Positions 29,856 through 38,275 of a DNA stretch of 51,587 nt are shown in pieces. Location: NCBI GenBank assembly GCA_902621725.1, contig CACNND010000008.1:1-51587 (forward strand), written 5' to 3'. How positions within the stretch are numbered: the first letter of the stretch is position 1; each line of letters opens with the position of its first letter. Source of the DNA: an uncultured Alphaproteobacteria bacterium. Lineage in GTDB: Bacteria; Pseudomonadota; Alphaproteobacteria; HIMB59; GCA-002718135. The notes beneath the pieces are model-generated. The model did not search any database and was not told the DNA's origin. It was given only the letters and a program-made list of their open reading frames with translations. The position numbers and the translations under genes are program-made.

Positions 29856-31013
29856 ATGGAAGTTTCAAAAAGAATATTTAATCTAGAAACAGAAACAGCA
29901 TTCTCTATTCTTGCAAAAGCGAATAATCTTGCAGCCAAAGGCAAAGATATTATTAATTTAGGAATAGGACAGCCAGATTTTCCTACACCAATAAATATTC
30001 AGGAAGCTGCCATTAAAGCAATTAAAGATGGCTATCACGGTTATACTCCGTCAAACGGAATACCTGAATTACGAGAAGCAATTTCAGAACTAATATTTAA
30101 TAAATACAAAGCAAAGATTAAACCAAAAAATGTTTTAATAACTCCAGGAGGTAAGCCAGTAATTTTTATTTCAGCATTATTGTTAGGTAGTGAGGATAGA
30201 GAAATAATTTTTCCTGATCCAGGATTTCCAATTTATAGATCTATGATCAAATACAGTGGCGCAAAAGCTGTCCCATTAAAGCTTTCAGAAAAAGATAATT
30301 TCGAAATTAATACTGAACAATTAAAAGAGTTAATTTCTGATAAAACAAGTTTGATAATAATAAATAATCCAAACAATCCAACAGGATCATATATGAATAA
30401 GAAAAAAATTACTGATCTTGTTAATTTATTAGATCAATATCCAAACGTCTCCATTTTAAGTGATGAAATTTATAGTAATATTATTTTTAATAATGAACAA
30501 ATGCCATCATTATTAGAATACGAAAGTATAAAAGATAGATTGATAGTTCTTGAAGGATGGAGCAAAACATATTGTATGACTGGATGGAGGTTAGGCTGGA
30601 GTATATGGCCAGAAAATTTAATTGAACATGCTAATAAAATATGTGTCAATTATAATTCTTGTGCTACCTCAATTTCACAATATGCAGGATTAGAAGCAAT
30701 AAAAGGTTCTCAGAAAGAAATAACAAAAATTGTTAGTGAATTTCAAAAAAGAAAAGAGTACGTTTTTACTGAATTGAATAAATTAGAAAAAATTTCTTGT
30801 TTTGAACCGGGTGGTGCTTTTTATGCATTTCCCAATATTTCAAAAACTGGACTGAGCGGAAATAAATTTTCAGAAATTGCACTTGAAGAAAAAGGTGTTG
30901 CATTAGTTCCAGGTTCTAGCTTTGGAGATAATGCTGGAGAATTTGTTAGAATAAGTTTTGCTAATTCTCTAGAAAACATTAAAGAAGCAATTAATAGGTT
31001 ATCAACAATATGA
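29856..31013 (+). CDS. Class I/II PLP aminotransferase (aspartate aminotransferase-like)
   Basis: This fold-type I PLP enzyme has 385 residues and probably transfers amino groups between an amino acid such as aspartate or alanine and a 2-oxo acid. Family motifs are NLGIGQPDFPTP near the N-terminus, GYHGYTPSNGIPELREAIS, IINNPNNPTG, LSDEIYSNI, and the cofactor lysine in EGWSKTYCMTGWRLGW. The C-terminal FVRISFANS holds the carboxylate-binding Arg. It overlaps the following PII gene by 4 nt (ATGA), which hints at a link with nitrogen assimilation. The exact substrate cannot be read from sequence alone. Confidence 0.88.
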   Translation: MEVSKRIFNLETETAFSILAKANNLAAKGKDIINLGIGQPDFPTPINIQEAAIKAIKDGYHGYTPSNGIPELREAISELIFNKYKAKIKPKNVLITPGGKPVIFISALLLGSEDREIIFPDPGFPIYRSMIKYSGAKAVPLKLSEKDNFEINTEQLKELISDKTSLIIINNPNNPTGSYMNKKKITDLVNLLDQYPNVSILSDEIYSNIIFNNEQMPSLLEYESIKDRLIVLEGWSKTYCMTGWRLGWSIWPENLIEHANKICVNYNSCATSISQYAGLEAIKGSQKEITKIVSEFQKRKEYVFTELNKLEKISCFEPGGAFYAFPNISKTGLSGNKFSEIALEEKGVALVPGSSFGDNAGEFVRISFANSLENIKEAINRLSTI

Positions 31014-31351
31014 AAAAAATAGAAGCAATTATTAAACCATTTAAACTTTCTCAAGTTAAAGAAGCTCTTCATGAACTTGGTATATCTGGAATGACATTAA
31101 TAGATGTGAAAGGTTTTGGTAGACAAAGAGGGTCAACTGGTGGGATTGATCCTAATGATGGATATGATGATGAATTTTTAGCAAAAATGAAATTAGAGGT
31201 AATAGTTGAAGATGCACAAGTAATTGATGTTATTGAAACAATAAAATCTAGTGCTTATTCTGGAAAAATCGGTGATGGAAAGATCTTTGTATCAAAAATA
31301 GAGCAGGTAATAAGAATTAGAACTGGTGAAAAAGACAGTGATGCTGTCTAA
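31010..31351 (+). CDS. glnB: Nitrogen regulatory protein PII with an atypical T-loop
   Basis: PII is a trimeric signal protein that reads 2-oxoglutarate and ATP/ADP and tunes nitrogen assimilation. It has 113 residues. IEAIIKPFKL at the start, the B-loop GKIGDGKIFV and the C-loop IRIRTGE are all typical. The T-loop after GFGRQRG is unlike the usual ELYRGAEY form: it reads STGGIDPNDGYDDEF, one residue longer. Aligned from its C-terminal side, Tyr52 falls at the uridylylation Tyr51 position, so modification may still be possible, but the surrounding recognition residues differ. It is coupled to the aminotransferase and lies upstream of the glnA leader. Another PII paralogue may exist elsewhere, so the glnB symbol is approximate. 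Confidence 0.88.
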   Translation: MKKIEAIIKPFKLSQVKEALHELGISGMTLIDVKGFGRQRGSTGGIDPNDGYDDEFLAKMKLEVIVEDAQVIDVIETIKSSAYSGKIGDGKIFVSKIEQVIRIRTGEKDSDAV

Positions 31352-31357
31352 TTTTTC

Positions 31358-31385
31358 TTTACTTTTATTTAAAAGCTAGTAATTA
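31358..31385 (+). promoter_or_regulatory. Predicted promoter of the glnA leader
   Basis: TTTACT (31358-31363) and TAATTA (31380-31385) are spaced 16 nt apart. The predicted transcription start, near 31392, falls exactly at the 5' end of the first glutamine aptamer. That coincidence supports the call, which is otherwise by eye. Confidence 0.45.
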
Positions 31386-31392
31386 CACAATA

Positions 31393-31443
31393 ATCGTTCA
31401 ACTCAATTAGAGTCGGAAGTAGGCATTGTGCTGAAGGAACGCA
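31393..31443 (+). ncRNA. Glutamine riboswitch aptamer 1 (glnA RNA motif)
   Basis: The segment has the conserved order of the glnA RNA: ATCGTTCA, a small hairpin (ACTC/GAGT), CGGAAGTAGG, a short stem (GCA/TGC), then CTGAAGGAACGC. P1 pairs CGTTC with GAACG. These conserved single-stranded blocks (CGGAAGTA and TGAAGGAACG) form the known glutamine-binding three-way junction. The aptamer sits directly in the leader of glnA. The hairpin sequence differs from that of the second copy while its pairing is kept, which is the expected pattern for a real RNA structure. Confidence 0.9.
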
Positions 31444-31457
31444 TGCAAAAGTTATAA

Positions 31458-31512
31458 ATCGTTCAACCTATTTAAATAGGTCGGAAGTAAGCGGGAAGCT
31501 GAAGGAACGCGC
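31458..31512 (+). ncRNA. Glutamine riboswitch aptamer 2 (glnA RNA motif)
   Basis: A second copy lies 14 nt after the first: ATCGTTCA, a hairpin (ACCTA/TAGGT), CGGAAGTAAG, a short stem (AGC/GCT), then TGAAGGAACGC. P1 again pairs CGTTC with GAACG. The hairpin arms and the third stem differ from copy 1 with compensating changes, while the junction blocks are nearly identical. Tandem aptamers in a leader are known to give sharper or graded responses to ligand. Confidence 0.9.
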
Positions 31513-31527
31513 ATCAAAAGCAGATTT

Positions 31528-31592
31528 CATAACTAGAGCATGATTTAACCGGGTAACACTGGAAAGTGTACCCTTATGTTGAAGTTAGGAGA
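31528..31592 (+). promoter_or_regulatory. Candidate expression platform of the glnA riboswitch, with Shine-Dalgarno
   Basis: After the aptamers comes a hairpin of GGGT-A-ACACT with AGTGT-ACCC (one bulged A) around a GGAA loop, at 31551-31573. CATAA (31528-31532) can pair with TTATG (31574-31578) and enclose this hairpin. Alternatively TAACT (31530-31534) can pair with AGTTA (31583-31587), which touches the Shine-Dalgarno AGGAGA (31587-31592). No T-run follows the hairpin, so control of translation is more likely than termination. This pairing scheme is inference. Confidence 0.45.
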
Positions 31593-31597
31593 TAGAT

Positions 31598-33028
31598 ATG
31601 AAATTAAAAAGCTCGACTCCAAAAGATTTAATGTCTGAAATTAAAGATATGGACATCAAAATGGTTGATATGCGCTTTACTGATATGCCGGGAACAACTC
31701 AGCATTTTACAATTCCAATTAAATTTTTAGAAGAAGACACATTTTCCGATGGACTTGGATTTGATGGCTCTTCAGTCAGAGGATTTCAAGAAATTCAAGA
31801 CAGTGACATGATTGTGTTGCCAGACGCAGCGACTGCTTATATTGATCCATTTTTTTCTGAAAAAACTCTAGCCTTACATTGTAATATTAAAGATCCTGTA
31901 ACTTTAGTTGATTATAGTCGTGATCCAAGAAATATAGCTAAAAAAGCTGAAGCATACTTAAAATCATCTGGTATCGGTGATACAGCATTTTTTGGTCCAG
32001 AAGCAGAATTTTTTGTCTTTAATAATGTTCAATTTGACTCGGGATCAAATTTTGCATTCCATGAAGTAGACTCAGTTGAAGGTACTTGGAATAGTGGTGC
32101 TGATGAAAACCCAAACTTAGGTCATAAGCCTAGACATAAAGAAGGTTATTTTCCTTTACCGCCAGTTGATACACTTCAAGATGTAAGAACTGAAATGGTA
32201 ATGACAATGCAAGACATTGGTCTTACAGTTGAAGCACATCACCATGAAGTTGCAACAGGTGGACAATGTGAAATTGATTTAGAATTTTCGCCTTTACTAA
32301 AAATGGCTGATGATATGATGAAATATAAGTACGTTGTTAAAAATGTTGCTAGACAACATGGAATGACAGCTACATTTATGCCTAAACCTTTATTTGAAGA
32401 TAATGGTTCAGGTATGCACGTTCATCAAAGTGTTTGGAAAGACGGTGACACATTAATGTATAAAGAGGGTAACTATGCCAACCTAAGTGATTTAGCTCTA
32501 AATTATATTGGAGGTATACTTAAACATGCACCTGCTCTTTTAGCTTTTTGTGCTCCTACTACTAATTCTTATAAAAGATTGGTCCCTGGCTTTGAGGCTC
32601 CGGTGAACATTGTTTACTCTCAAAGAAATAGAACTGCGTCAGTTAGAATTCCTGCTTATTCTCAAAGCCCTAAAGCTAAAAGAATGGAATTTAGATGTCC
32701 TGATCCTACTGCAAATCCTTACTTAGCATTTTCAGCAATGTTAATGGCAGGATTAGATGGTATAAAAAATAAAATTAATCCTGGAGATCCAACAGATATA
32801 AATCTTTATGCTGCAAGTGATGAAGTTTTATCAAAAATACAATCAACTCCTGGATCATTAGCTGAATCACTCAATGCTCTTGAAAAAGATCATGCTTTTT
32901 TATTAGAAGGTGATGTATTTACGAAAGATGTGATAGATACTTACATTAGCTACAAAAGAGAAAGTGAGGTTGATCCAATTAACATTAGACCTCATCCACA
33001 TGAGTTTAAGCTTTATTACGACGCGTAA
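31598..33028 (+). CDS. glnA: Type I glutamine synthetase
   Basis: This enzyme makes glutamine from glutamate, ammonia and ATP, and is the entry point of ammonium assimilation. It has 476 residues, the length of GSI. Motifs include [16 protein letters not shown], the metal-binding [35 protein letters not shown] and [10 protein letters not shown]. The adenylylation site is kept: Tyr404 in INLYAAS matches Tyr397 of E. coli, so a GlnE-type control may exist besides the riboswitch. The ATG has a good Shine-Dalgarno AGGAGA 5 nt upstream. It is a single gene between its own riboswitch leader and a strong terminator. Confidence 0.97.
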   Translation: MKLKSSTPKDLMSEIKDMDIKMVDMRFTDMPGTTQHFTIPIKFLEEDTFSDGLGFDGSSVRGFQEIQDSDMIVLPDAATAYIDPFFSEKTLALHCNIKDPVTLVDYSRDPRNIAKKAEAYLKSSGIGDTAFFGPEAEFFVFNNVQFDSGSNFAFHEVDSVEGTWNSGADENPNLGHKPRHKEGYFPLPPVDTLQDVRTEMVMTMQDIGLTVEAHHHEVATGGQCEIDLEFSPLLKMADDMMKYKYVVKNVARQHGMTATFMPKPLFEDNGSGMHVHQSVWKDGDTLMYKEGNYANLSDLALNYIGGILKHAPALLAFCAPTTNSYKRLVPGFEAPVNIVYSQRNRTASVRIPAYSQSPKAKRMEFRCPDPTANPYLAFSAMLMAGLDGIKNKINPGDPTDINLYAASDEVLSKIQSTPGSLAESLNALEKDHAFLLEGDVFTKDVIDTYISYKRESEVDPINIRPHPHEFKLYYDA

Positions 33029-33051
33029 TATTTTATATTAATCTTTAAAAG

Positions 33052-33077
33052 AAAACCGCCTTAGGGCGGTTTTTTTT
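33052..33077 (+). terminator. Rho-independent terminator of glnA
   Basis: AAAACCGCC pairs with GGCGGTTTT around a TTAG loop, followed by further T residues (to 33077). It begins 23 nt after the glnA stop and is the most GC-rich hairpin in the window. It should end the riboswitch-glnA transcript before parE. Confidence 0.93.
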
Positions 33078-33113
33078 ATATTTTTAGCACAATACTTTTG
33101 ATAAGAAATAATT

Positions 33114-35048
33114 ATGGCAAAAAAGTCAACTTATAATGCTAAAGATATTGAAGTACTTGAGGGTCTTGAACCTGTTCGCAAGAGACCAGGCATGTACATT
33201 GGGAGCACTAACCAAGATGGTCTACATCATTTAGTTAATGAAGTATTAGATAACAGTATAGATGAAGTTTTAGCAGGGCATGCAACTGATATAAGTTTTG
33301 AATATAAAAAAGACGGTACAATAAAAATTAAAGATAATGGAAGAGGTATTCCAATTGATTTTCATCCTAAATATAAAAATAAAAGAGCACTTGAAGTAGT
33401 TTTAACAACACTTCATGCGGGTGGTAAATTTAATAGCAATGCTTACAAAACTTCTGGTGGATTGCACGGAGTTGGTATTTCTGTTGTTAACGCTTTGAGT
33501 TCTTTATTACAAGTTCAAGTCTTCAAAGATGGCAAGCTATATCGACAAGATTACTCAAAAGGTAAAGTTAAAACAAAAATTAAAATTGAAAAATGTAGTA
33601 AAAAGTTAAAAGGTACAGAAATTTCTTTTCTTCCAGACGAAAGCATATTTGAAGAAACACAATTTGTTCCAAAAAAATTATATAATTTTATAAATATGAA
33701 AGCTGTTTTGGTTGGAGGCACAACTATCAACTTTAAAATTGATAAAGAGTTAATAAAAGATAATACACCAAACAACAAAAGTTTTTTTTACAAAAAAGGA
33801 ATTGAGGATTATTTTCAATTAGAATACTCAAACAACTCAAAATTATTTGAAAAAAATTTTTTATTAAAATCTGTCATCAAAGATAATGAAAATTTTGAAA
33901 CACTAATATCATTTAATACAAATGAAACTTCAAGTTTAAAATCTTACTGTAACACGATTGAGACACCAGATGGAGGCTCACACGAAAATGGTATTCGAAA
34001 TGGAATTTTAAAAGCTATAAAACTTTATGGCCAAAAAAATCAATTTTCAAAAATAAATAATATCAATCACAGTGATATTTTTGATTATTGTAATGTTATT
34101 ATTTCTATCTTTATTAATGATCCAAGCTTTGAAGGACAAACTAAAAAAAGAATAATAATGCCAAATTTACAAAAAGAAATTGAAACAAAGACACAACAAG
34201 AGTTTTTATTATGGTTAAATGCTAATAAAAAAAATTCAAAAATACTTTTAGATAATTTAATTGAAAGAGCACTTCAGAGAACTGATTTATCAAAAATTAA
34301 AGAGTTAGATAGAAAAAGTATTAAAGAAAGAAATCGTCTTCCAGGCAAGTTGGTAGATTGCTCAAGTAAATCAATAAAAGATTCTGAGATATTCATTGTT
34401 GAAGGTGATAGTGCTGGAGGTTCTGCAAAACAAGCTAGAAATAGAGAATTTCAAGCAATACTTCCTTTAAGAGGAAAAATATTAAATGTTTATAATGTTG
34501 GGTTATCTAAAATTGCTGATAATAATGAAATACAAAACCTTATTCAATCTTTAGGATGTGGAATCGGAAAAAATTTTGAAATTTCAAAACTTCGATATGA
34601 GAAAATAATACTAATGACGGATGCTGATGTGGATGGCTCACATATTGCAACTCTACTTATCACTTTTTTTTATAAATATATGAAAAGTTTAATTGATGAA
34701 AATAAACTATATCTGGCAATGCCTCCCTTATTTAAAATTTATAACAAAAATAAATCTTTTTATGCATATGATGAAAAAGAAAAAGATAAATTGATTGAAA
34801 AAGAATTTAAGTCTGACAATTATAATATCACAAGATTTAAAGGTTTGGGTGAAATGCCTGCAAACCAATTAAAAGAGACAACGATGGATCAAAGCAAAAG
34901 AAAACTGATATTGATTAACTCTGAAAAAGCTAAGAAAGATATTAAGAATACCGAAAGTTTATTTGAAACCTTAATGGGAAAACAAGCAGAGTTACGTTTT
35001 AAATTTATTCAAAATAATGCTAACTTCATTAAAAACTTAGATGTCTAA
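33114..35048 (+). CDS. parE: DNA topoisomerase IV subunit B
   Basis: This ATPase subunit of topoisomerase IV unlinks daughter chromosomes. It has 644 residues. The GHKL ATPase motifs are EVLDNSIDE, KDNGRGIPID and GGLHGVGISVVNAL. The TOPRIM motifs are EGDSAGGSAKQARNRE and LMTDADVDGSHI. I prefer ParE over GyrB because of the short length, the start DIEVLEGLEPVRKRPGMYIG, and LPGKLVDCSSK; GyrB usually has LPGKLADCQ and is about 800 residues. It precedes glpK by 3 nt on the same strand. Confidence 0.9.
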   Translation: MAKKSTYNAKDIEVLEGLEPVRKRPGMYIGSTNQDGLHHLVNEVLDNSIDEVLAGHATDISFEYKKDGTIKIKDNGRGIPIDFHPKYKNKRALEVVLTTLHAGGKFNSNAYKTSGGLHGVGISVVNALSSLLQVQVFKDGKLYRQDYSKGKVKTKIKIEKCSKKLKGTEISFLPDESIFEETQFVPKKLYNFINMKAVLVGGTTINFKIDKELIKDNTPNNKSFFYKKGIEDYFQLEYSNNSKLFEKNFLLKSVIKDNENFETLISFNTNETSSLKSYCNTIETPDGGSHENGIRNGILKAIKLYGQKNQFSKINNINHSDIFDYCNVIISIFINDPSFEGQTKKRIIMPNLQKEIETKTQQEFLLWLNANKKNSKILLDNLIERALQRTDLSKIKELDRKSIKERNRLPGKLVDCSSKSIKDSEIFIVEGDSAGGSAKQARNREFQAILPLRGKILNVYNVGLSKIADNNEIQNLIQSLGCGIGKNFEISKLRYEKIILMTDADVDGSHIATLLITFFYKYMKSLIDENKLYLAMPPLFKIYNKNKSFYAYDEKEKDKLIEKEFKSDNYNITRFKGLGEMPANQLKETTMDQSKRKLILINSEKAKKDIKNTESLFETLMGKQAELRFKFIQNNANFIKNLDV

Positions 35049-35051
35049 TAT

Positions 35052-36533
35052 ATGAATAAATATTTCTTAGTTATTGATCAAGGAACAACAAGTTCAAGAA
35101 TTGTACTCTATAATAAAAAATTTGAAATATATGATATTGTACAAAAAGAATTTAAACAATATTTTCCAAATGAAGGATGGGTAGAACATAATGCAACAGA
35201 AATTTGGGATGATGTTAGAAATTTAATTTCAAAAATATTAAAAAAAAATAAGTTAAATTCAAAAAATATAATTTCAATTGGAATTACAAATCAACGAGAA
35301 ACAACAGTTTTATGGAATAAAAAAACTGGTAAACCAATTTATAGAGCGATAGTCTGGCAAGATAGAAGAACAGCTAATGTTTGTGAAAAGTTAAAAAGAA
35401 AAGGGATTGATAAAAAAATTCAAAAAATAACTGGTTTAGAACTTGATCCTTATTTTTCTGCAACTAAAATTAAATGGATTATTGATAATGTTAAGGAAGC
35501 AAATAAGGATTTAAAGAATAATAATTTACTTTTTGGAACAATAGACACCTGGCTATTATGGAATTTAACCAAAGGAAAATCTCACCTAACAGATATATCA
35601 AATGCCTCAAGAACAATGATTTTTGATTCTCAAAAAGAGAAGTGGTCTGACACAATTTTAAAAATATTTAATATTCCAAAAAATATCTTACCAACTGTAG
35701 TTGAAAATGCATATGATTTTGGCTCTACTAAATTATTTGGTGATGCAATACCAATTGGTGGCATGGCTGGAGACCAACAGTCAGCAACAATTGGTCAAGT
35801 ATGTTTTAAAAAAGGGCAATCAAAAAGTACGTATGGTACAGGCTGTTTTCTTCTTATGAATATTGGAGAAAAATTTAAATTATCTAAAAATAAATTACTA
35901 ACAACTGTTGCTTTTAAAATAAATGGTAAAAAAATGTTTTGCTATGAGGGAAGTATTTTTGTAGCAGGTTCTGCCATACAATGGCTTCGCGATAATTTAA
36001 AATTTATAAAAGATTCTAGTGAAACTGATAAATTGTATAAAAAAGCTAATAAAGATGAAAGTTTATTTTTTGTCCCAGCCTTAACTGGACTTGGCGCACC
36101 ATATTGGAACCCTAATGCGAGAGGAACATTTTTTGGTATCACTAGAAATACATCTAAAGAAGATATTATCAAAGCAACTTTGGACAGCCTATCTTTTCAA
36201 ACCTATGAATTAATTGAGTGTATGGAAAAAGACTCTAAGACAAAGATTAGTGAGATACGAGTTGATGGAGGTATGGTTAAAAATAATAGCTTTCTACAAA
36301 GTTTAGCAAATATTTCTCAAATTAAAATTATTAGACCAAGTAATATTGAGACTACTTCACTTGGCGCAGCATATCTTGCAGCAATTCAATCTGGATATTT
36401 AAAAAATACAAGCCAAATTAGTAAACTTTGGAAAAAAGATAAAATAGTAAAAGCAAATATTAGTAAATCCATTTCAACATCTAGTATTAGTAAGTGGAAA
36501 TCAATTATTAATGTAGTTAATAATTTTTATTAA
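35052..36533 (+). CDS. glpK: Glycerol kinase
   Basis: This FGGY-family kinase phosphorylates glycerol to glycerol-3-phosphate in the cytoplasm. It has 493 residues, the usual length. Signatures are VIDQGTTSSRIVLY, the glycerol-contact NEGWVEHNATEIW, GITNQRETTVLW, the second FGGY motif GGMAGDQQSATIGQ, GTGCFLLMN and LTGLGAPYWNPNARG. It is coupled to parE, with no glpF or glpD in the window. Its 3' end overlaps the converging amidotransferase gene by 17 nt. Confidence 0.95.
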   Translation: MNKYFLVIDQGTTSSRIVLYNKKFEIYDIVQKEFKQYFPNEGWVEHNATEIWDDVRNLISKILKKNKLNSKNIISIGITNQRETTVLWNKKTGKPIYRAIVWQDRRTANVCEKLKRKGIDKKIQKITGLELDPYFSATKIKWIIDNVKEANKDLKNNNLLFGTIDTWLLWNLTKGKSHLTDISNASRTMIFDSQKEKWSDTILKIFNIPKNILPTVVENAYDFGSTKLFGDAIPIGGMAGDQQSATIGQVCFKKGQSKSTYGTGCFLLMNIGEKFKLSKNKLLTTVAFKINGKKMFCYEGSIFVAGSAIQWLRDNLKFIKDSSETDKLYKKANKDESLFFVPALTGLGAPYWNPNARGTFFGITRNTSKEDIIKATLDSLSFQTYELIECMEKDSKTKISEIRVDGGMVKNNSFLQSLANISQIKIIRPSNIETTSLGAAYLAAIQSGYLKNTSQISKLWKKDKIVKANISKSISTSSISKWKSIINVVNNFY

Positions 36534-37338
36534 GATTTAACCAATTTGAAATTTCTAAAGAATGGATGTCTTCATCAAGTATATCATCATATATTTGTAA
36601 TTCTTTTTTTTCAAGATTATCACAATTTTGCAAAATCGTCTTTTCGTTTTCAAATTCTAATAAATTTTCATATACTTTTTGTTCCAACAAAATATCTCTT
36701 CTCATTTCCATAAGTCCAGCCATCCATTTTGGATTAAATTCTGGATGATATTGTACTGCCCAAACACTTGATTGGTTTGCTTCAAAGCTTATAGATTGAA
36801 ATTTACTAATCTTATTTGAAGCTAGGACTTTGGTTTCTTTTGGAAGATTTTCTGCTTCATCATAATGCCAACAGAGTGCATTAAATGATTTTTTTTTATT
36901 CTTATACATAGGGTGAATTTCACCATCTTGATTTAATGTAATATTTTTGGCTAAAACTGCTTCAAGGCCATTGGGATTTTTTCTTACTTTACCTCCTGCG
37001 GCAGTAACCAAAACCTGAAGCCCCCAACAACTACCAAATATTTTATTTTTTCTTTTAAATAATTCTTTAGCTAGCTCTATTTGATTTGTTATAGACTTTG
37101 TCTCATTATATATATTTAGCAAACTTCCCGTCCAAGCAACCGCTTCGAAGTCATCAAGACTTATACCTACAGGAAGATAATTATTATGAACTGCAGGATG
37201 AATTGTTGTAATATTGATATTTGAAATAGAATATTTTTTTAAAATTTTTTCATATACTTGAAATTGAGTATCCATACCCAATTTTGTATATCGATCAGAA
37301 GCTTCTTTTTCATTTCCATCGATTAATAATATGTTCAT
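36517..37338 (-). CDS. Class I glutamine amidotransferase-like protein
   Basis: This 273-residue protein has the full GATase class I triad: Cys104 in FGSCWGLQVL, and His198 and Glu200 in VQYHPEF. It resembles the amidotransferase half of GMP synthase but stands alone, with about 70 extra charged residues at the C-terminus. It could release ammonia from glutamine for an unknown partner, or hydrolyse a gamma-glutamyl compound. It converges on glpK (17-nt overlap) and diverges from the IolE-like gene across 43 bp. The true substrate cannot be inferred. Confidence 0.8.
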   Translation of the reverse strand: MNILLIDGNEKEASDRYTKLGMDTQFQVYEKILKKYSISNINITTIHPAVHNNYLPVGISLDDFEAVAWTGSLLNIYNETKSITNQIELAKELFKRKNKIFGSCWGLQVLVTAAGGKVRKNPNGLEAVLAKNITLNQDGEIHPMYKNKKKSFNALCWHYDEAENLPKETKVLASNKISKFQSISFEANQSSVWAVQYHPEFNPKWMAGLMEMRRDILLEQKVYENLLEFENEKTILQNCDNLEKKELQIYDDILDEDIHSLEISNWLNLNKNY

Positions 37339-37381
37339 ATTTATCTTTATTTTTCATCTATCATGAAATATGTAAAACTTC

Positions 37382-38275
37382 ATGAAAATTAAACTTGGTA
37401 TCGCGCCTATTGCCTGGAGCAATGATGATATGCCAGAACTAGGAGGTGACACTCCTATTGAAAAATGTTTAGAGGATGCAAACACATCTGGATTTTCAGG
37501 TATTGAATTAGGTGGAAAATTTCCGAGAAATCCTGGAATAACAAAATATCTTTTAGAAAAATTTAATTTAAAAATGCCAGGTGGTTGGTATGGCGCAATG
37601 CTTAGAGAAAGAAGTGTAAAAGAAGAATGGATAGCACTCCAAGATCATTTAAATTTATTAAAGTTGATTAATGCGGATGTTTTTGTTTTTGCTGATGTAT
37701 CAGGATCAATCCAAGGCGATCAATCAAAAGCTCTTAGTAAAAGACCAATACTTGAAAAAGATGAATGGGATAGCTATTGCAAAAAAATTAGTGAATTATC
37801 TGATATGCTGATGGATGAAGGAATGCCAATGTCGTATCATGAGCATATGGGAACTATTATACAGTCCGAGGAAGATGTAGATCGATTTATGGATATGACA
37901 AATCAAAATACATTTTTGCTTTACGATACTGGACACTTAATGTTTGCAGAAGCAAATTACGAAAGAGTATTAAAAAATTATATTTCTCGAATTAACCATG
38001 TTCATTGTAAAGATATTAGAAAAGATGTTTTTTTAAAATCTATTAAAGATGACTTAAGTTTTAGAGAGTCTTTTTTAGATGGTGTTTTCACTGTTCCAGG
38101 AGATGGTTGCATCGATTACGATCCATTAATTAAGATACTATATGAGGCAAAATATCAGGAATGGTTAATTATTGAAGCTGAGCAGGATCCTAAAAAAGCA
38201 AACCCTCTTGAATATGCAAAATTAGGACATAATTACTTGCATAATATAATAACAAAAAATGGGTATATTCTTTAA
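37382..38275 (+). CDS. Inosose dehydratase-like TIM-barrel protein (IolE family)
   Basis: This 297-residue protein of the AP-endonuclease-2/xylose-isomerase-like TIM-barrel fold is closest in pattern to IolE, which dehydrates 2-keto-myo-inositol. Supporting stretches are GIAPIAWSNDDMPELGGDTP at the start, SGFSGIELGGKFP, SYHEHMGTIIQ, LLYDTGHLMFA, RINHVHCKD and VPGDGCIDY, with the metal-ligand Glu, Asp, His and Glu pattern of the family. No other iol genes are in the window, so the in vivo role is uncertain. The last 17 nt overlap the cytochrome c' gene. Confidence 0.8.
   Translation: MKIKLGIAPIAWSNDDMPELGGDTPIEKCLEDANTSGFSGIELGGKFPRNPGITKYLLEKFNLKMPGGWYGAMLRERSVKEEWIALQDHLNLLKLINADVFVFADVSGSIQGDQSKALSKRPILEKDEWDSYCKKISELSDMLMDEGMPMSYHEHMGTIIQSEEDVDRFMDMTNQNTFLLYDTGHLMFAEANYERVLKNYISRINHVHCKDIRKDVFLKSIKDDLSFRESFLDGVFTVPGDGCIDYDPLIKILYEAKYQEWLIIEAEQDPKKANPLEYAKLGHNYLHNIITKNGYIL

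Noticed and set aside
33114-35048. GyrB as the identity of the type II topoisomerase subunit
   Set aside because: The length, the N-terminal DIEVLEGLEPVRKRPGMYIG and LPGKLVDCSSK fit ParE better. GyrB would be longer with a different C-terminal insert.
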